From Anodontia alba (lineage: Eukaryota > Mollusca > Bivalvia > Lucinida > Lucinidae): 64,000 bases of DNA. Made by a program: the position numbers and the translations under genes. The notes under the pieces are model-generated. The model saw only the letters and a program-made list of their open reading frames with translations. It did not search any database and was not told the DNA's origin. The stretch covers positions 77,558,763-77,622,762 of the forward strand of contig OZ024830.1 in assembly GCA_964016985.1 (NCBI GenBank). Direction: 5' to 3'. Position 1 is the stretch's first letter. Each line of letters begins with the position of its first letter. Below are positions 12,501-27,500 of the stretch, piece by piece.

Positions 12501-15500
12501 CTATATTGTTGAGATAGGGACAAGAACTGATTAGATTTTGGTAACCTTGACCCCATTTTCCAGGTCACACTAGGGCTTAGATTTTGGAAAATGGCCTCCA
12601 TTGACCACAGACACACACAAAAAAGATAAATTATAGATACAACCTTTTTCAACGATAGGTCTGCTCAAACTGGTGGGGAACATACGTTTTCCTCCGAAAA
12701 CACTGTTCTAGTTTTTTTTTAAATATAAGCTTTTGTAAAAATTTTGTTGGAGAAAAGTTGTAGATGGAGATAGGGGCCAACATCTCACTGAGGTCACAAG
12801 TTTAAAATATCCATAGATCTCACTGTTATCAGATGAAGATTTTCAGAAGTTCTGTAGAATTTTGAAGTTGAAGAGGACTGCCCATATTCACTTCAATGAT
12901 CATCTGAAACCAAGATAGAATTTATGATTTTTACATGAAGAATTTATGTCTTTTACTTTTTGTTTTCATAAAAAACTCACCTAATTGAACACTATTAAAA
13001 TTGCCTCTGAAACCAAGATAGACTTTATGATTAGGACTTGAAAAATTGTTTTTTTTTACTATTTGTTTTCATAGAAACTCACCTAATTGGACACTGTTAG
13101 AATTGTCTGAGTGAATCTAAAAAGATCTCGGTGTACAATGTTTTCTTGACGAATAAAAGGAAAAATGCATTGCTCATCTAATGCCCTGAGCTGTTTATAA
13201 AATTAAAGCCAAGATGGAATGAATGTTTATAAATAGCAATGACATCAAGTATTAAGTGATGAATGGCTGTCGAAAGTATACATTACCTGGAAAGTGCATG
13301 TGAATGTCAATCACAGAAAATCTGCGGAATTTCAGAATTTTGAAAATCTCCATCACTATACAGCGAAATTACTCATTGCTACGTCCATGGAACATTTTGG
13401 AGATCTTGCCACCTGTCTCCCTCTACAAATTTTATGTTGGATAGTTTTCATGAAGGCTATTATTTGAAGTTATCACAAAAAAGCATGCAAAAAAGATAAA
13501 AAGTCGAGTTTGGTATTGTTGGATTGTTTCAAAGCTTAATCTTGCTGAATCCAAGCTAATCTGAATTTACCATATTTATGCTAAATATTGGGATGCTTGA
13601 ACTCCTTACCAGACTTGTTCTAAAATTTGAATTGATCCATTTTACTATTATTAATCTGTCTAAAAACTGCTGGTTGAGTGGCAAATGGTGTAGACGCTAA
13701 TCAGCCGCCACATTCTGCAGCATCTGATCTGTGTCTTCATGGGTTACTCAGGCCTGTCTGCCTCAGTTTGTAGAGTAAATATGGTAGGTAAATAGATAGC
13801 TCCAGATAAGGCGCATTTTGTCAGTTTAAAAGCATTGATATTTTCTTACTTCTCCATGAAAACATATGTTGTGGTACTCATTAGAAGCGCCTCAGTGAGG
13901 CGCTTCTAATGAGTACCCACAACATATATTTTCATGGAAAAATACAAAAAATATTTACCCGGTACCCCTCTTATCTACAGCTATGTAAATAGCATGCAGA
14001 CGTTGTCTTTCTGAAAGTCTGCTTAGTATTAAGGGCCCCCGTAGCCTAGTGGATAAGAGAGTTGACTCTTGATCCATCAGGTTTCTCACCGCTGTGTTTC
14101 GAGCCTGGCTCGAGTCATATGTGGGAAAGCCAAGTTCTGCTTATGGATGGTCAGGTGGTTTTTCTCCGGGTTCTCCGGTTTTCGCCCACCTTCGATGAAC
14201 GGTCGGCTCGATATAAGTGAAATATTCTTGAAAGGGCCGTAAAACCCAAATCAGATCAAATCCTTGAAAGCATAAAATGAATTTCTGTATTATGTGACTT
14301 GGTTAAATATACTGTAAGACTATATTAATTACAGTTTATATATGAGGGTGTGTCTCACATGAATGAAGAACAAGAGAAACAGTTACGAGATCATATTACA
14401 AGCAAAGCCATGTTTTCTGGATTGGAGAGGTTAGTAGATGCTGTGCAGACAAAAAGAGCATCAAAACAAATACACCACAACCTCTTTATAACACTATTGT
14501 TAGTCAGAAGATTTATTTATGGTCATTTTTCAATATAATCTATACATTTTTGGGATCCAGCTTTGAACCGTGTTATATCCAAAACCGTGTTATAACGAAC
14601 TGTGTTATAAAGAGGTTGAAGTGTACAAGGGACTTCTTTGTAATATGTTTCATTATAGCATGATTTTTGGATTCAGTTGCCTTTAAAGATGGATCCTAAA
14701 AATGTTGTATCGAAACAAAATGTTTAGGTTATACAGAAAAATGACAGGCCTCGAGGTTATAAAACTTTTTTCATGCTCAACATAGCTGAACATGAAATTT
14801 TTCCTGCTAATAAATCTCAAATTACTAACAATTGCAAATTCTTTCTTGCTTAACATAGGTGAGCATGAAAATGTCTCTGCTAATAAATATGAAAATGCCA
14901 ACTTCATATTTATTAGGAGAGAACATTTCATGCTCAGCTGAGTTGAGCATGAAAAAAGTTTTATAACCTCGGGGCCAGAATGTTGTCCAGCTTTGGATCT
15001 CAGCAACAGTGTATTGAAGAGGTTTTGATTTTGTTATTTATTTCAAAGCATCCCTACTTCGGAATCCCTACTTCGGAATAATTTGTGATCACAGCAGTTG
15101 TTGTTAGGTACATGTGAAGCGGCTAAAAAGGTCAGACTAGACTTTGATATAGGGATGATATTATTTAATTATACCCCCTAATTTGAAGAAGTTGCCATTG
15201 GGTGATTTTTTGTGTGTTCGTTTATCATGCTTTTCTTGTCAGCAAGAAATCTCAACAACTACTTGAGCTAGCATCTTGGAACTTGCTGTACTTTTTGGGG
15301 CTGAGGTTTAGATCAGCTGATTAACTTTAGAAAAAAAAAAAAAAAATAGAAAAGAAAAGAAAAAAAAAAAAAGCAGATTAATTTTGTGACTGTAGCATTT
15401 TGTCTGGACAAGCATATAGTTGAGGGCATAGTGTTTTACAAATGTATTTCTAGTTTTCTGGTCCTTTTGGACTACTAGGATCAGGCATTATACATGTGTG

Positions 15501-18500
15501 TGAACAGACTTCCTGCTTAACCCATTGTAGACTGAATGAACTCTCCCACATTTATATTGGAATATTCTAATATCGATTTTAGGTTATGTGATTTAGATAT
15601 TCTTAGAGAAAAATGGTTGAACTATTTGCAAACAGTGGATACCCTGATCAGACGACACATTCTTCGGCATCTGATCTGGATCTGGACTGTTTGCCAAATA
15701 GGGGTCTCCAGACTACAATGTGTTAAAGCACTAGGGAGCATGATGGAAGTTGCATTTGTCATTATTCATCATGAACAGACTTAGTAAAACTGAGCGTGCT
15801 TTGGTTTGTTCTGCATTTCCAAAGACACCCTACTTCAGAATATATGCTGTATTTTTTTTTGCATCCCCAATTTAAAAAAAAAATGAGAGTATAATACTGC
15901 TTTTGCAACGTCCAGTTGGTCATTCATCTGACTTTACCTTGTGTACAAGATATCTCAGAAAGTGTTTCAGCTAGTGGCTTTGTTATTTGGCAGATTTGTT
16001 AGGGCTGAGGAGTAGATCTTCTGACTAACTTTTGAAAATAAAAAGTTTTAATTTTATGAGAGTTATGTTCCTTTTCAAGTTTAGCATTTTGTAGGGACAA
16101 GAATCATATTGTTTGGTGCAAAGTGTTTTACAAACACAGATTTCTATTTTCTTAATAATTCATGAACATGAATGGTAGGCTGCAGGACATGAGCATTACT
16201 TTACTGAGGTGATTTGAATAAGTTTTTGTTACTAGGTTTTAGTAGAGAAAGTAACAATGTTTTGGTCAGTAAACAAACATACAGCCTACACTGACTAATA
16301 GTTTGATTCACATATTTTTTGCATCAATTCTACATAATATATCAAGGTAATCATAAATATTTGAGAACCATTCAAGCTAGCAAATAGCCTGGTTCTCACA
16401 TTTTGACAAATATATGCACCAATAACATCAGATAATCAGACACCAGACCAGCTCCTATGAACCAGTTGTACCTCAAATTGCTTTCATGTTCCTAAAACTA
16501 AAATCAACATATACCTCCAATACCATTTGGATCAACATTATATATAAACAAAATTTTATTGATAGTCATATCCATACACATGTTTGAAGGCAACTTAGAT
16601 TTATTCTTAATTATGAGAGGAGTTCAATAAGTTAGTAGAACTCGGTATTTTTCTATACAATTCAAGATTTCTTTTTTCATTTTTGTGCAGTGTAAACCTT
16701 TGTCATTTGAATGATAACAGCCGTTCAGTCAACACATACATCTTTTGCTCTTACTTTTTGTTTGAAAACTTAACCCAGGCAAAAATGGAAAGTCAGAATA
16801 TTGAGTTCAGAGCAGTCATAAAGTTCCTCACTAAGGAGGGTGCAAAGGCCAAAGAAATCCATCGGCGCATGGCTGATGTGTATGGTGATAGTAGCCCAAA
16901 GTATTCCACAGTGGCAAAGTGGTCAGTAGAATTTAAACGTGGGCGAGACTCCTTAGAAGATGACCCAAGGCCAGGTCGCCTTGTTGATGTCATCAGCCAG
17001 GAGATGATCGACCGTGTTGAGAGACTTGTGCTTAACAATCGCCAAATCAAAGTTGCCGAACTTGCTTCAGAATGTGGTATTTCTAATGGAAGTGTTCACA
17101 CTGTAATCCATGAACATTTAGGCATGTCAAAAGTATCTGCCAGGTGGGTACCCAGAAACCTGAACATGCAAGATCGTCAGCAAAGGGTGGAGTCAAGTCA
17201 AGAACTTCTGGAAGTGTACAATGCCAATCCAGAAGACTTTCACACTTGTCTTGTAACAGGAGATGCAACTTGGCTTCACAATTGGGACCCAGATACTAAA
17301 AAAGAGTCCATGCAATGGAAGTGCCCTGGCTCACCCCCACCTAAGAAATACTCAACCATCAGCCAGCAAGGTAATGGCCACGGTGTTTTGGGACTCCAAA
17401 GGGATTATATTGGTAGATTACAAGCCTGCTGGTACTTCAATTACAGGAGAATACCATGCCAATGTCATTAAACAATTAAGGGTTGCTATTAAAGAAAAAC
17501 GAAGAGAAAGCTAGCTACTGGTGTCCTTCTTTTGCATGATAATGCCCCTGTGCACAAGTGCAGAGTTGCACAAGTGGCTATTTGTGAGTGCAAGTTCGAG
17601 CAGTTAAATCACCCCCGCCATACAGTCCAGACCTGGCCCCAAGTGATTATTATCTGTTTCGAAATTTGAAGTCCCACTTGCGTGGAACGAGATTTCGGGA
17701 CGATGATGAGCACAAGGCTGCTACAGAGGCTTGGGTTTGAGGACCAAATAGACGACTTTTATTTCAAAGGCATAGACTGCTTAAAAGAAAAGTGGGCCAA
17801 ATGCATTGAAGTAAAGGGGGATTATATTGAAAAATAATCAATTTTTGACAGTTATCTACCTGAATATAATAATGGCAGGGTGTTATAGTTTTTACCCAGC
17901 ATGTGAAGTGTTTAAAGATGAAACCTGTTTTTTTTTTTAATCTGTTTGAAGAGATATAGATGAAAAGAGCATTCAAAATGTTTGTTCACGAGTGGCCGAG
18001 TGGGTAGTTAGGTGTGAAGATAGTGACACAATGACAATCACAAAAGAAGGTAAAATTTTCTCTCATCAGTATGTATTATAGGGATCAAACATGGTTTTAA
18101 TGCATTAACATTGGCCAGATCCCGAGGGAGGTGTTGAAAACCGAGGCCGGAGGCCGCGGTTTTCAACACCTCCCCAGGGACCTGGAGAATGTTAATGCAT
18201 TGAAAAACCATGTTCGATCGCTATTATTGCATAAAAGTAAAAGTATTTGCTACATTTCACGTTATTTCTTGCACTATTTTGTTTCGTCTTTTCACTGATA
18301 TTTCGCGAACGCAATTTCCATGGACTATGCATGTTCTAGGGCCTGGCACTACACATCTGGTGACGGCAGCAATTCTGTAGCCTGGTACAACATATTGAAA
18401 GCTGCGTAGCTGTGCATTAACAGCCTGTGAATTGCCTTGTTAATACATGGCTTTTCGCCGGTTAATGCACAGCTGTTAATAACGTGTGACACTGCTTTTT

Positions 18501-21500
18501 ATGCAATAATATGTGTTCAAAGCATTGTTAGCTTACTGAATAAAATAAGATGCCACACCCAATTCACATACTTAATGATAAACAGTGCAGATCCAGATCA
18601 GTGGCTTCTTCAGAAGCCAACTGATTTGGACCTACACTGTTTTCAAATGCAGGGCATATCTGGGTTCAGCAGGACCAGGGTTAACCATCGTTACAAGATA
18701 TAAATGAAGTTACCCAGAAAAGGCTACAGTCACGAAGCATAGCCTTCCGGAGGCACAAAAAAAAGGAAGGGATTAGAAACCAGCAGTGACACACAAGACA
18801 TAACTGCACTATTGCAATAACTGACATAAAAAAAAACAAAAAAGAAATGCAATGGAGAAACCATCTTGGAATAGTCAGCAACAACTAGTAGGGGCCTTAA
18901 ACTAGTTTTACTTAATTGAAACATCACCCTTATTTGATGCCCTTCTAATGCATACCCACAACATATGTTTTGTGGAGAAATAAGAAAAATAGTCATTTAG
19001 ATACCTGTCTTAACTGGGTCTATGCTAGAATGCTGTCTCTGTGAAATATGTAAACAGCAAACCAGAAATAATACCTCTTCATGTATTTACCTTTGAAACA
19101 GTAGGTAATAATTCATTGACACATTTAAATAGTTTACTTTTTTGGACAGGTTTTTCAAAAAATCCATCCTTTAAAATAGCGATGTCCGGGTGGGCAGGCG
19201 GGTGGGCTGGCATTGGGCATCGTCCCAGGTTAACCTTTTGGTTAACCTTTTTTTAAAGCTATATGTTACCATTATTCTTAAGTGGATTGCTTTCATATTT
19301 GGTAGGGATGAAGAGGAGGACAAGAAGGGGTTTCCCATGCAAGAGAGACAACTCTCACTATCTTCATTATTTAAAAAAAAAACGTCAATAATGCTGTTAG
19401 ACCTTTTTCTTGTTTTTCACAAAAGCAGTCACAGTATTTTTTTTTAGATAAAGTGAAATGAAATAAACAATTAAAGTGTGGATCATGTTTTTATTGGTGG
19501 AATAAAACTGTGAAAGTTTTATATTTTGGGAAAGAAATAGGGAAAATCCAGTAACCATCGTAATGGAGAATTTGTATTGCAAATTTCTGTTGATTTGGTG
19601 ATATGGACTGGTATAAATTTGATTCTAGAAATGCTTCTGAAAGTTATTTATCGGTAGAGAGTATATTTTAATTGAACTTTAAGCAATAATCATATCTACT
19701 TACAGCTTATTTGGTTTGGGTAGACATAATTCACCCTGGCTGTCATCTGCATATTCTGTTTGGAGGATGATTTTGATAGATTGCAATGCAGATGCAGACA
19801 AACTTTATATTTGCTTGTTGGAAAATAAATATGCAACAGCTGATTATATTTTCCTTGTTTTCCCAAAAAGTAGGCTTTGACATTACATGCAAATTGTCTC
19901 CAAAATTGTCTCCTTTGGAGACAATTTGCATGAACTGTTATAGGGTATTTTCTGGTAAAAAGTAAGAAAAATATTTCAAAGTGTAATCTGCTGATTTTCA
20001 CCCAGCATGTTTAGCGTTATTACATTTTCTGCAGTTGAACATGGATACCCATTACTGTTTCATTGGTAAATAAAATCAGTAGCCAAGTGCAGTGGACTAA
20101 GAAAAAAAAAACAAATCACCATTTTAAGGCTTTATGCTGTGGTGTGGATGAGTAAAAAGAAGTTTTGGGCCCAGAAAAAAAAGTTAGCAAAGTTGTTAGT
20201 TAATGTGACGTTAAACTTTCCATCTTGAAATATGGCAAATATATTGATATTTTTTGCTGAAAAAAATTGAGTAGCTTTTGCATTGCAAAAGCTGCTCACA
20301 TTTTTGCAGCAAAAATATCAGTGTATTTGAAAATACCTTAGCTACAACAGTTAACGAGTTTGTCATTAACAAACTTGTTAAGCTAACGATGCTTTGAACA
20401 ACTGGCCCTAGTTGTTCAAAACTAACGATGTTGTTAGTTAACATATCGTTAAAACTTTGATCATTAAATATGGCATATTCCCTTATATTTTTGCTGAAAA
20501 ATTCGTCAGAGTAGCTTTTGCATTTCAGCAAAAATACATGTGAATTAGATATTGTACTTACTAGAACAGTTAACATTTTGACCACTAACGAGCTTGTTAA
20601 GCAGAAGATGCTTTGAACAACTGGGCCCTGGACTGGTCATATTATTTTCAGAAATGGAAGGTATCAGAGTGTATGTATTGAGCACTGAGCTGAAAGGGAG
20701 ATTTCCAATGGTATGGACAACTGTTGACAGTGATAAAAATGTAAGTAGCAGTGAAGGGGACTGGATACAATTCCTCCATTTTTAACAAGTCTCAACTTTT
20801 GTGACTACATTGTACTTGTTATACCCCCGGCATACGAAGTATGCCGAAGGGTATATAGTTTTCGTCTTTTCCATTCGTCTTTCCGTCCTTCCATCCATCT
20901 TTCCGTCCATCCTTCCTCTGTTCGTCTGTGATTCCATCCATTAACTCTTTCTGTAACTAAGTTTTACTTCGAAGTTTTTTGATTACTTATAACTCTGCAG
21001 CCAGTGATCAAAAACTTTTCATATTTTGTATGGGGGGTACCTGGGAGGGTTCTCTTCCATTCTACATCTATGAACCCCTGGGTCATGCCCCAGGGTGGGG
21101 CTAGAGGTCAAAACCTAGGACACACCAATAAAGTAGTAGATTGCAGTTTGTTTATATAAACAACCTCTTATTAAAGAAGGATGGGCATCAGACATGTTTA
21201 TCACATCAACATTAAGTGTATCAAGGTCAAGGTCATTGTGACCATGTTTTCATGCTCCAGTGATTTTGCCTTATATTTTTGAAGACAATTTCATGGATTA
21301 ATGCCTCAATAAAGTAGTATGTTGCAGTTTGTTTATACAAACAACTTCTTAAAGAAGGATGGGCATCAGACATGTTTATCACATCAACATTCAGTGTAAT
21401 AAGGTCAAGGTCATTGTGACCTTGTTTTCATGCCCAGCATTTTGCCTTATATTTTTGAAGACTATTTCATGGATTAAAGCCTCAATAAAGTAGTATGTTG

Positions 21501-24500
21501 CAGTTTGTTTATACAAACAATTTTTTTAATAAAGAAGGATGGGCATCAGACATGTTCATCACTTCAACATTCAGTGTAATAAGGTCACGATCATTGTGAC
21601 CTTATGTTCATGACCTTATGTTCATGCTCCAGCGATTTTGCCTTGTATCTTGAAGACTGTTTTATTGATTAATGTGATACTTGAAATATTGGTTCTGTGT
21701 GACACCACAATTGACATCAAAACAAATGTAGGTCACATTGACTTTTAATTTATGGTCCAGTAATTTTGCCTTATATCTTGAATATTATTTGATGTATGAA
21801 CATGATTATTTGGGATAATGAATTAGTAGGTTCCAACAGTTGACCTAAAAGTAAATATAGGTTACTGTGACCTATATTTCATGGTCCAGTGATTTTATGT
21901 TACATTTTGGAGACAATTTGATGTATTACTATCATATTTTGGGATTATGTGACCTATATTTCATATCCCTGTGATTTTGTCTTATTTTCCCACTGTTTGA
22001 TATCTAAGTGTCATATTTACATACAATGACACAGTGTAAACCAAAGTTTGACCTCAAAGTATATATACGTCAGCATGACCTATATTTCATGGTCTTTTGA
22101 TTTTGCTTAATATCTTTTAGATTATTTAATGGATAAACATCATAGGTGGTATAATGTGACCATCAGATTAACTTCTCAAGTATATGTAGGTCAGTGATCT
22201 ATATTTTATGGCCCAGCAAATTTGCTTTATGTCTTGAAGACTATTTACTCCAGAAAAGTTGTACTTGGGATGATAGATCAGTGTCACTCAGAGACTAACA
22301 TTGTAAACTATATTTTGTCTTATATATTATTGTCATTTAAGATATTTTATAATTAAGAAATGGCACTGGCCGGGGGTATTCGTGACCCTTTGGGCACTTG
22401 CTCTTGTTTGCATTGCTGCAATACCCTTCTGAAACATGGGAGCAAATTTTTCCTCTTCCCACTTAAAGTAGACCCCTTTTCAGAAGAGAGACAAAAACAA
22501 TTATTACAGAGTTGCCTCTCCTCAACATCTTAAAAGCTTTTTTGTGTTTGTGTCTGTGTCCTTCAAATATATTTACTTGATGAGTTTGTAGAAGTTTCAG
22601 AATGTCAGGGAGAGCAGCAAAATGACTTTCTTTTAAGTATCAGAAAAACATGTTGTTGGTACTCATCAGAAGATCATCAGTGAAGTGCTTCTAATGAGTG
22701 CCAAAAACACATGTTTTCATGGAGAAATAAGAAAAATATCTGTGCTATATCTGGAATGAAATCAGTTAGAATAAGGTGTTTTGCCTTGATGCTCCTGTCA
22801 TCATTATACCCCCGGCATACTTCGTATGCCAAAGGGGTATATAGTTTTTGTCGGTTCCATCTGTTTGTCTGTCCGGGCGAACATCCAAGGCTCAGGGGCT
22901 GTTTTGGACACATTTGGACTAAGTGTCCAGGTTTATTCCATTTAAAATGCATTACTAGCCCTTAGTCTACCAAAAAACAGCCCCAAAACCTCTATGGAAA
23001 TTTAGCACTGAGGTAGCCCCTAATCCCGAAATGTTAGTACGTTTGACCGTCCGTCCGTGATTCCATCCGTTAACACCTGCTATAACCAAGTTTTACTTTG
23101 AAATTTTATGATTGTGTATATCTCTGCAGCCACTTATCAGAAACTATTCATATTTGATATTGTGGTACCTGGGTCTCTTCCATTCTACATCTGTGGACCC
23201 CTGGGTCATGCCCCAGGGCGGGGCTGGAGGTCAAAATCTAGGACGCCTCGATAAAGTAGTATATTGCAGTGTGTTTATACAAACAACTTCTCAATAAAGA
23301 AGAATGGGCATCAGACATGTCATCACATCAACATTCAGTGTAATAAGGTCAAGGTCATTGTGACCTAAGTTTTATGCTCCAGTGATTTTGCCTGATATCT
23401 TAAAGACTATGCAATGCTTGGGATACACTACAATTGACATTATAATAAATTTAGGTCACCTTGAGCTATATTTCATGGTCCAGTGATTTTGCCTCATATC
23501 TTGAATGTTATTTGATGTATGAACATCATTATTTGGGATTATGAATCATTGTGTCCCACAGTTGACTTAAAAGTAAATGTAGGTCACTGTGAACTATATT
23601 TCATGGTCCAGTGATTTTATGTTACATCTTGAAGACAACTTGTATGACTATCATAGTTTGGGATTATGGGTCAGTATGACACAGCATTTTACCTCAAAAT
23701 AAATGTTGGTCTTTGTGACCTACATTTAATAGCCCAGTGATTTTGTCTTGTATCTCCCACTATTTGATGCCTAAGTATCATATTTACAGATAATGACACA
23801 GTGTGACCCAAACTTTGACCTCAAAATAAATATAAACTAGCATATATTTCATGGTCTAGTGATTTTGCTTAATACCTTCTAAATTATTTAATGGATTAAT
23901 ATCTTATTTGGTATAATGGATCAATGTGACACATCAGATTGACCTAGCAAGTATGTGTAGGTCAGTGACCTATATTTTATGGTCTAGCAATTTTGCTTCA
24001 TGTCTTGAAGACTATTTACATTGAGAAAAGTTGTACTTGGGATGATAGATCGGTGTCACTGAGAGATTGACCTTGTAAACTATAATAGGGTCAGTGACCT
24101 ATATTTCATGGTCCATTGATTTTGCCTTATATCATCGTCATTGACTTAAAAAGATTTTATAATTAAGAAATGGCCCCTGCTGGGGGTATTCATGACACTT
24201 TGGGCACTTGCTCTAGTTTTAGTTGTATTAAAAGGATCTCTGACCTGCTTAACCGCTCTATGGGCAAATTCAGCAGATGACAATTTGATGATATTTTTCT
24301 TATTTTTTCCCCAGAGAATAGACTTCGAGATTTCCTGCAAATCGTCACCTCAGGAGAAAACAGTCTTAGGGATTTTATGCAAATTATCTCCTAAGGAGAA
24401 AAAAGGCTTTGGGATTTTATGCAAATTGTCTCCTAAGGAGAAAAAAGGCTTTGGGATTTTATGCAAATTCGGAGACAATTTGCATAAAGTGTCAAAGCCT

Positions 24501-27500
24501 TTTTTCTAGGAAAAACCAGAAAAGTGTCAAAGCCTGTTTTTCTGGGAAAAGTCAGAAAAATATCACCAGTTTATCATCTGAGGAGATAATTTACATCAAA
24601 TCTCAAAGCCTATTTTCTGGGAAAAATAAGGAAAATATTTCAGAATTTGACTGTTAAAATTTTCACACAGAACAGTAAGGGTTAACTGATTGTGGTTTTA
24701 TCTAGATATTGGTTGAAAAGATATCGGCTGAGAAACGGCAGGAGTTAGAGACAAGTGAGGTGGACAGTCAGAGAGAGGCAGAACTTAAAGTAATACAGAG
24801 CATGCTGGGATTCACCAGGGTCTTCAGAGTTATGAGAGACTGCAAAAAGGTAGGATGTAAGATCCGTAGCTGTAGATGAGATGGTGTATCAGAAGAATGT
24901 TTTTCTTATTTCTCCACGAAAATATATGTTGTGGGTACTCATTAGAAGCGCCTCGCCGAGGCGCTTCTAATGAGTACCCACAACATACTTTCTCGTGGAC
25001 AAATAAGAAAAATATCTACAATTTTTTGTTGCAAATAGTGCCTTATCTGGAGCTATGAAGACCTCTAGAGTTGGTAGTCCTGATAAGAGACAATAAGATA
25101 CTTATAAATATTTTTTATTTATTTCAAAATGAAAATGTGCTGTGTCTTACCACTGATTTGGTTCTTATGAGTGCCTTCAGCACGTTTTCATGGAGAAATA
25201 GAAAAAGGCCAACATATTGCATCAAAAAAGTCTTGTCTGGAGCCCTGCATAGTTATTTTTTGGAAAAAGAAATTTAATATGTAACCCTTAAAGTACTTAT
25301 CACAACCATGCTGGCCTTGGTGGCTTAGTGGGATGCATGTCCATGCATCCGTCATGATCAGGAGGCTGTGGGTTTGATCCCTGCCTTTTATGGCAGCATT
25401 GTTTCGTGGAGGTTGATCATGGGATATATTTTATACAGTCATTTTCACTTTCTGCTGATTCAAGAAAGGCAGTTGTCAGTGTCTGGTGAAAGAATGTGCA
25501 CAAGTACTGGTTAACCACTTAAAGAGCTAAACTTGTCCAGGAAATGGGTGGTTAGGTAAACTGACCTGTTCATCATAACCTTAATAGTGTTGGCTGGGCC
25601 ATTCAACTCCAACCCAACAAACCAAATCCTTGAGATAGTTTACATTATTCATTAACAGATAGCTGGGTAGGGAGAATACAAATTACTATGACTTTCCTCA
25701 AAATTTAAGTGATTTTAAATTAGTTTAACCAAGGTCCTGCTGAACCTGGATATGCCTTGTCTTTGCCTTGAAGATCCAGATCAGTTGGCTTCTGATGAAG
25801 CCAACTGATCTGAATCTGCACTGTTTGTCATTACGTGAATTTGTATCAACAACCTGGATCAATCTGATTGGCTGAAAATTAGAAGTGGGAGTGGCATCTT
25901 GATTTATTCTGCATGGCAAGGGTTAGATTATTCTGAAATGGAATTAAGTCTTGATAAAATTATTAAAATGCCCTAAATATTGGGATAATCCCTTATCATA
26001 CGTTTTGAAAAATTTTCTTGAATTTGTACAAGACATCTGGACTACCTTTTGATGTGTCAAAAAAATTTGCTAGTTGCATGGCAAGTAGTATAGACCCTGT
26101 TCAGACAAGATGATTGCATGCATCTCACCAGGCCAGGTCACCTCCCTCCCATGTAGCTAGGTCACCATGACTTAACATTATAAAAATGGACCCTTGGTCA
26201 TATGTTTCTTTTATTAAGCCCATTTGTCAGCTGCCTTATATGTGTGTTCTTGGTTTACACTCTTTGTTCAGGCATGTCTGTCCCTATACCTAGGGTTATC
26301 ACATAGTGGCCTAAATTCCCAACATTCAGCATTAAATATCTCACGATGTAGATGGTCTGCATGTATGCAAATGTGATAAATCAGTTATACCATGGTTCTG
26401 CGCATGTACGTGCGATAATGCACTCGCTCACGCTCGTGAATTATCGCATCGTACATGCGCACGAACCATGGTATAACTAAGACAGTACAGTACATATTGT
26501 AAATGTTACATTTTTTTTTCAGCCATTGCTAGGTCACAACATGTTAATGGATCTGATGTTAATTTATGACAAGTTTCACAGACCTCTTCCAGGTATAGTA
26601 TATTTGTTCCAATGAATACTTGTGATGAAGGACTTGAAATACACAAAAAGGGATCTTTATTACAGAGTGGCCATTTATTAGAATAAAATATGGTAACTTT
26701 CTGTGTCACAGTGGCACTTACTACATACTGTTAACCTGAAGGAAAATGGATACCATACATTTTCAAGGGAGACAATTCTGACGTGTTTTGCCTCCCTTCT
26801 GAAAAGGGGTCTGGATTCCAGAATTTCATTATTTTGAGTTAATGAGAACCATAGAGAAGATAATTATTTTTGCACCAAAATATATCTTGTGGGTACTTAT
26901 TGGAATGGTCTCATGAAGGTGATTCTATTGTGTACACTAAATATATATTTGAGTTAAAAAAAAAGAAAGAAAAAAAAAAGTCACCTTACTTGAAGCTAAG
27001 CTCATTCATTGCCTTCTTAACACTTTCTCCCCTGTATTTGTGAATTGGACTGTTCCATTCTTGAATTTGGATGTGTCTATTGCTGCGAATAGGGGTATCA
27101 GAAAAAAAATTCGAATGCCTAATAGCAAACAGCATAGATCCAGATGAGATGGCTCATTATGAGCCAGCTCATCTGGATCTACTCTGTTTGCAAAGGTATT
27201 TGGTTTGGTCCTCAGAGCTGAGAGGGTCAAGCATTTCTTGATGACAACATATTATGTGTAATCTCATTAGAAGTGCCTCTGACACTTACTCATTAAGCCT
27301 CAGTGAGGCACCTCTAAAGGGTACCCACAATGTGAAGAAGGAAGAAAACGAGCTAATGTGATTAATACTCCTGCAGCCCCAGTGATAACAGTACTGCTTG
27401 TGCACAATAAATGTGCAAAGGGCAGATAACCCTGTAAAACAGTAACATTGGCTCAATCTAATTAAAATCATATTCTCCTTAGGAGGATCTAACTAACACC

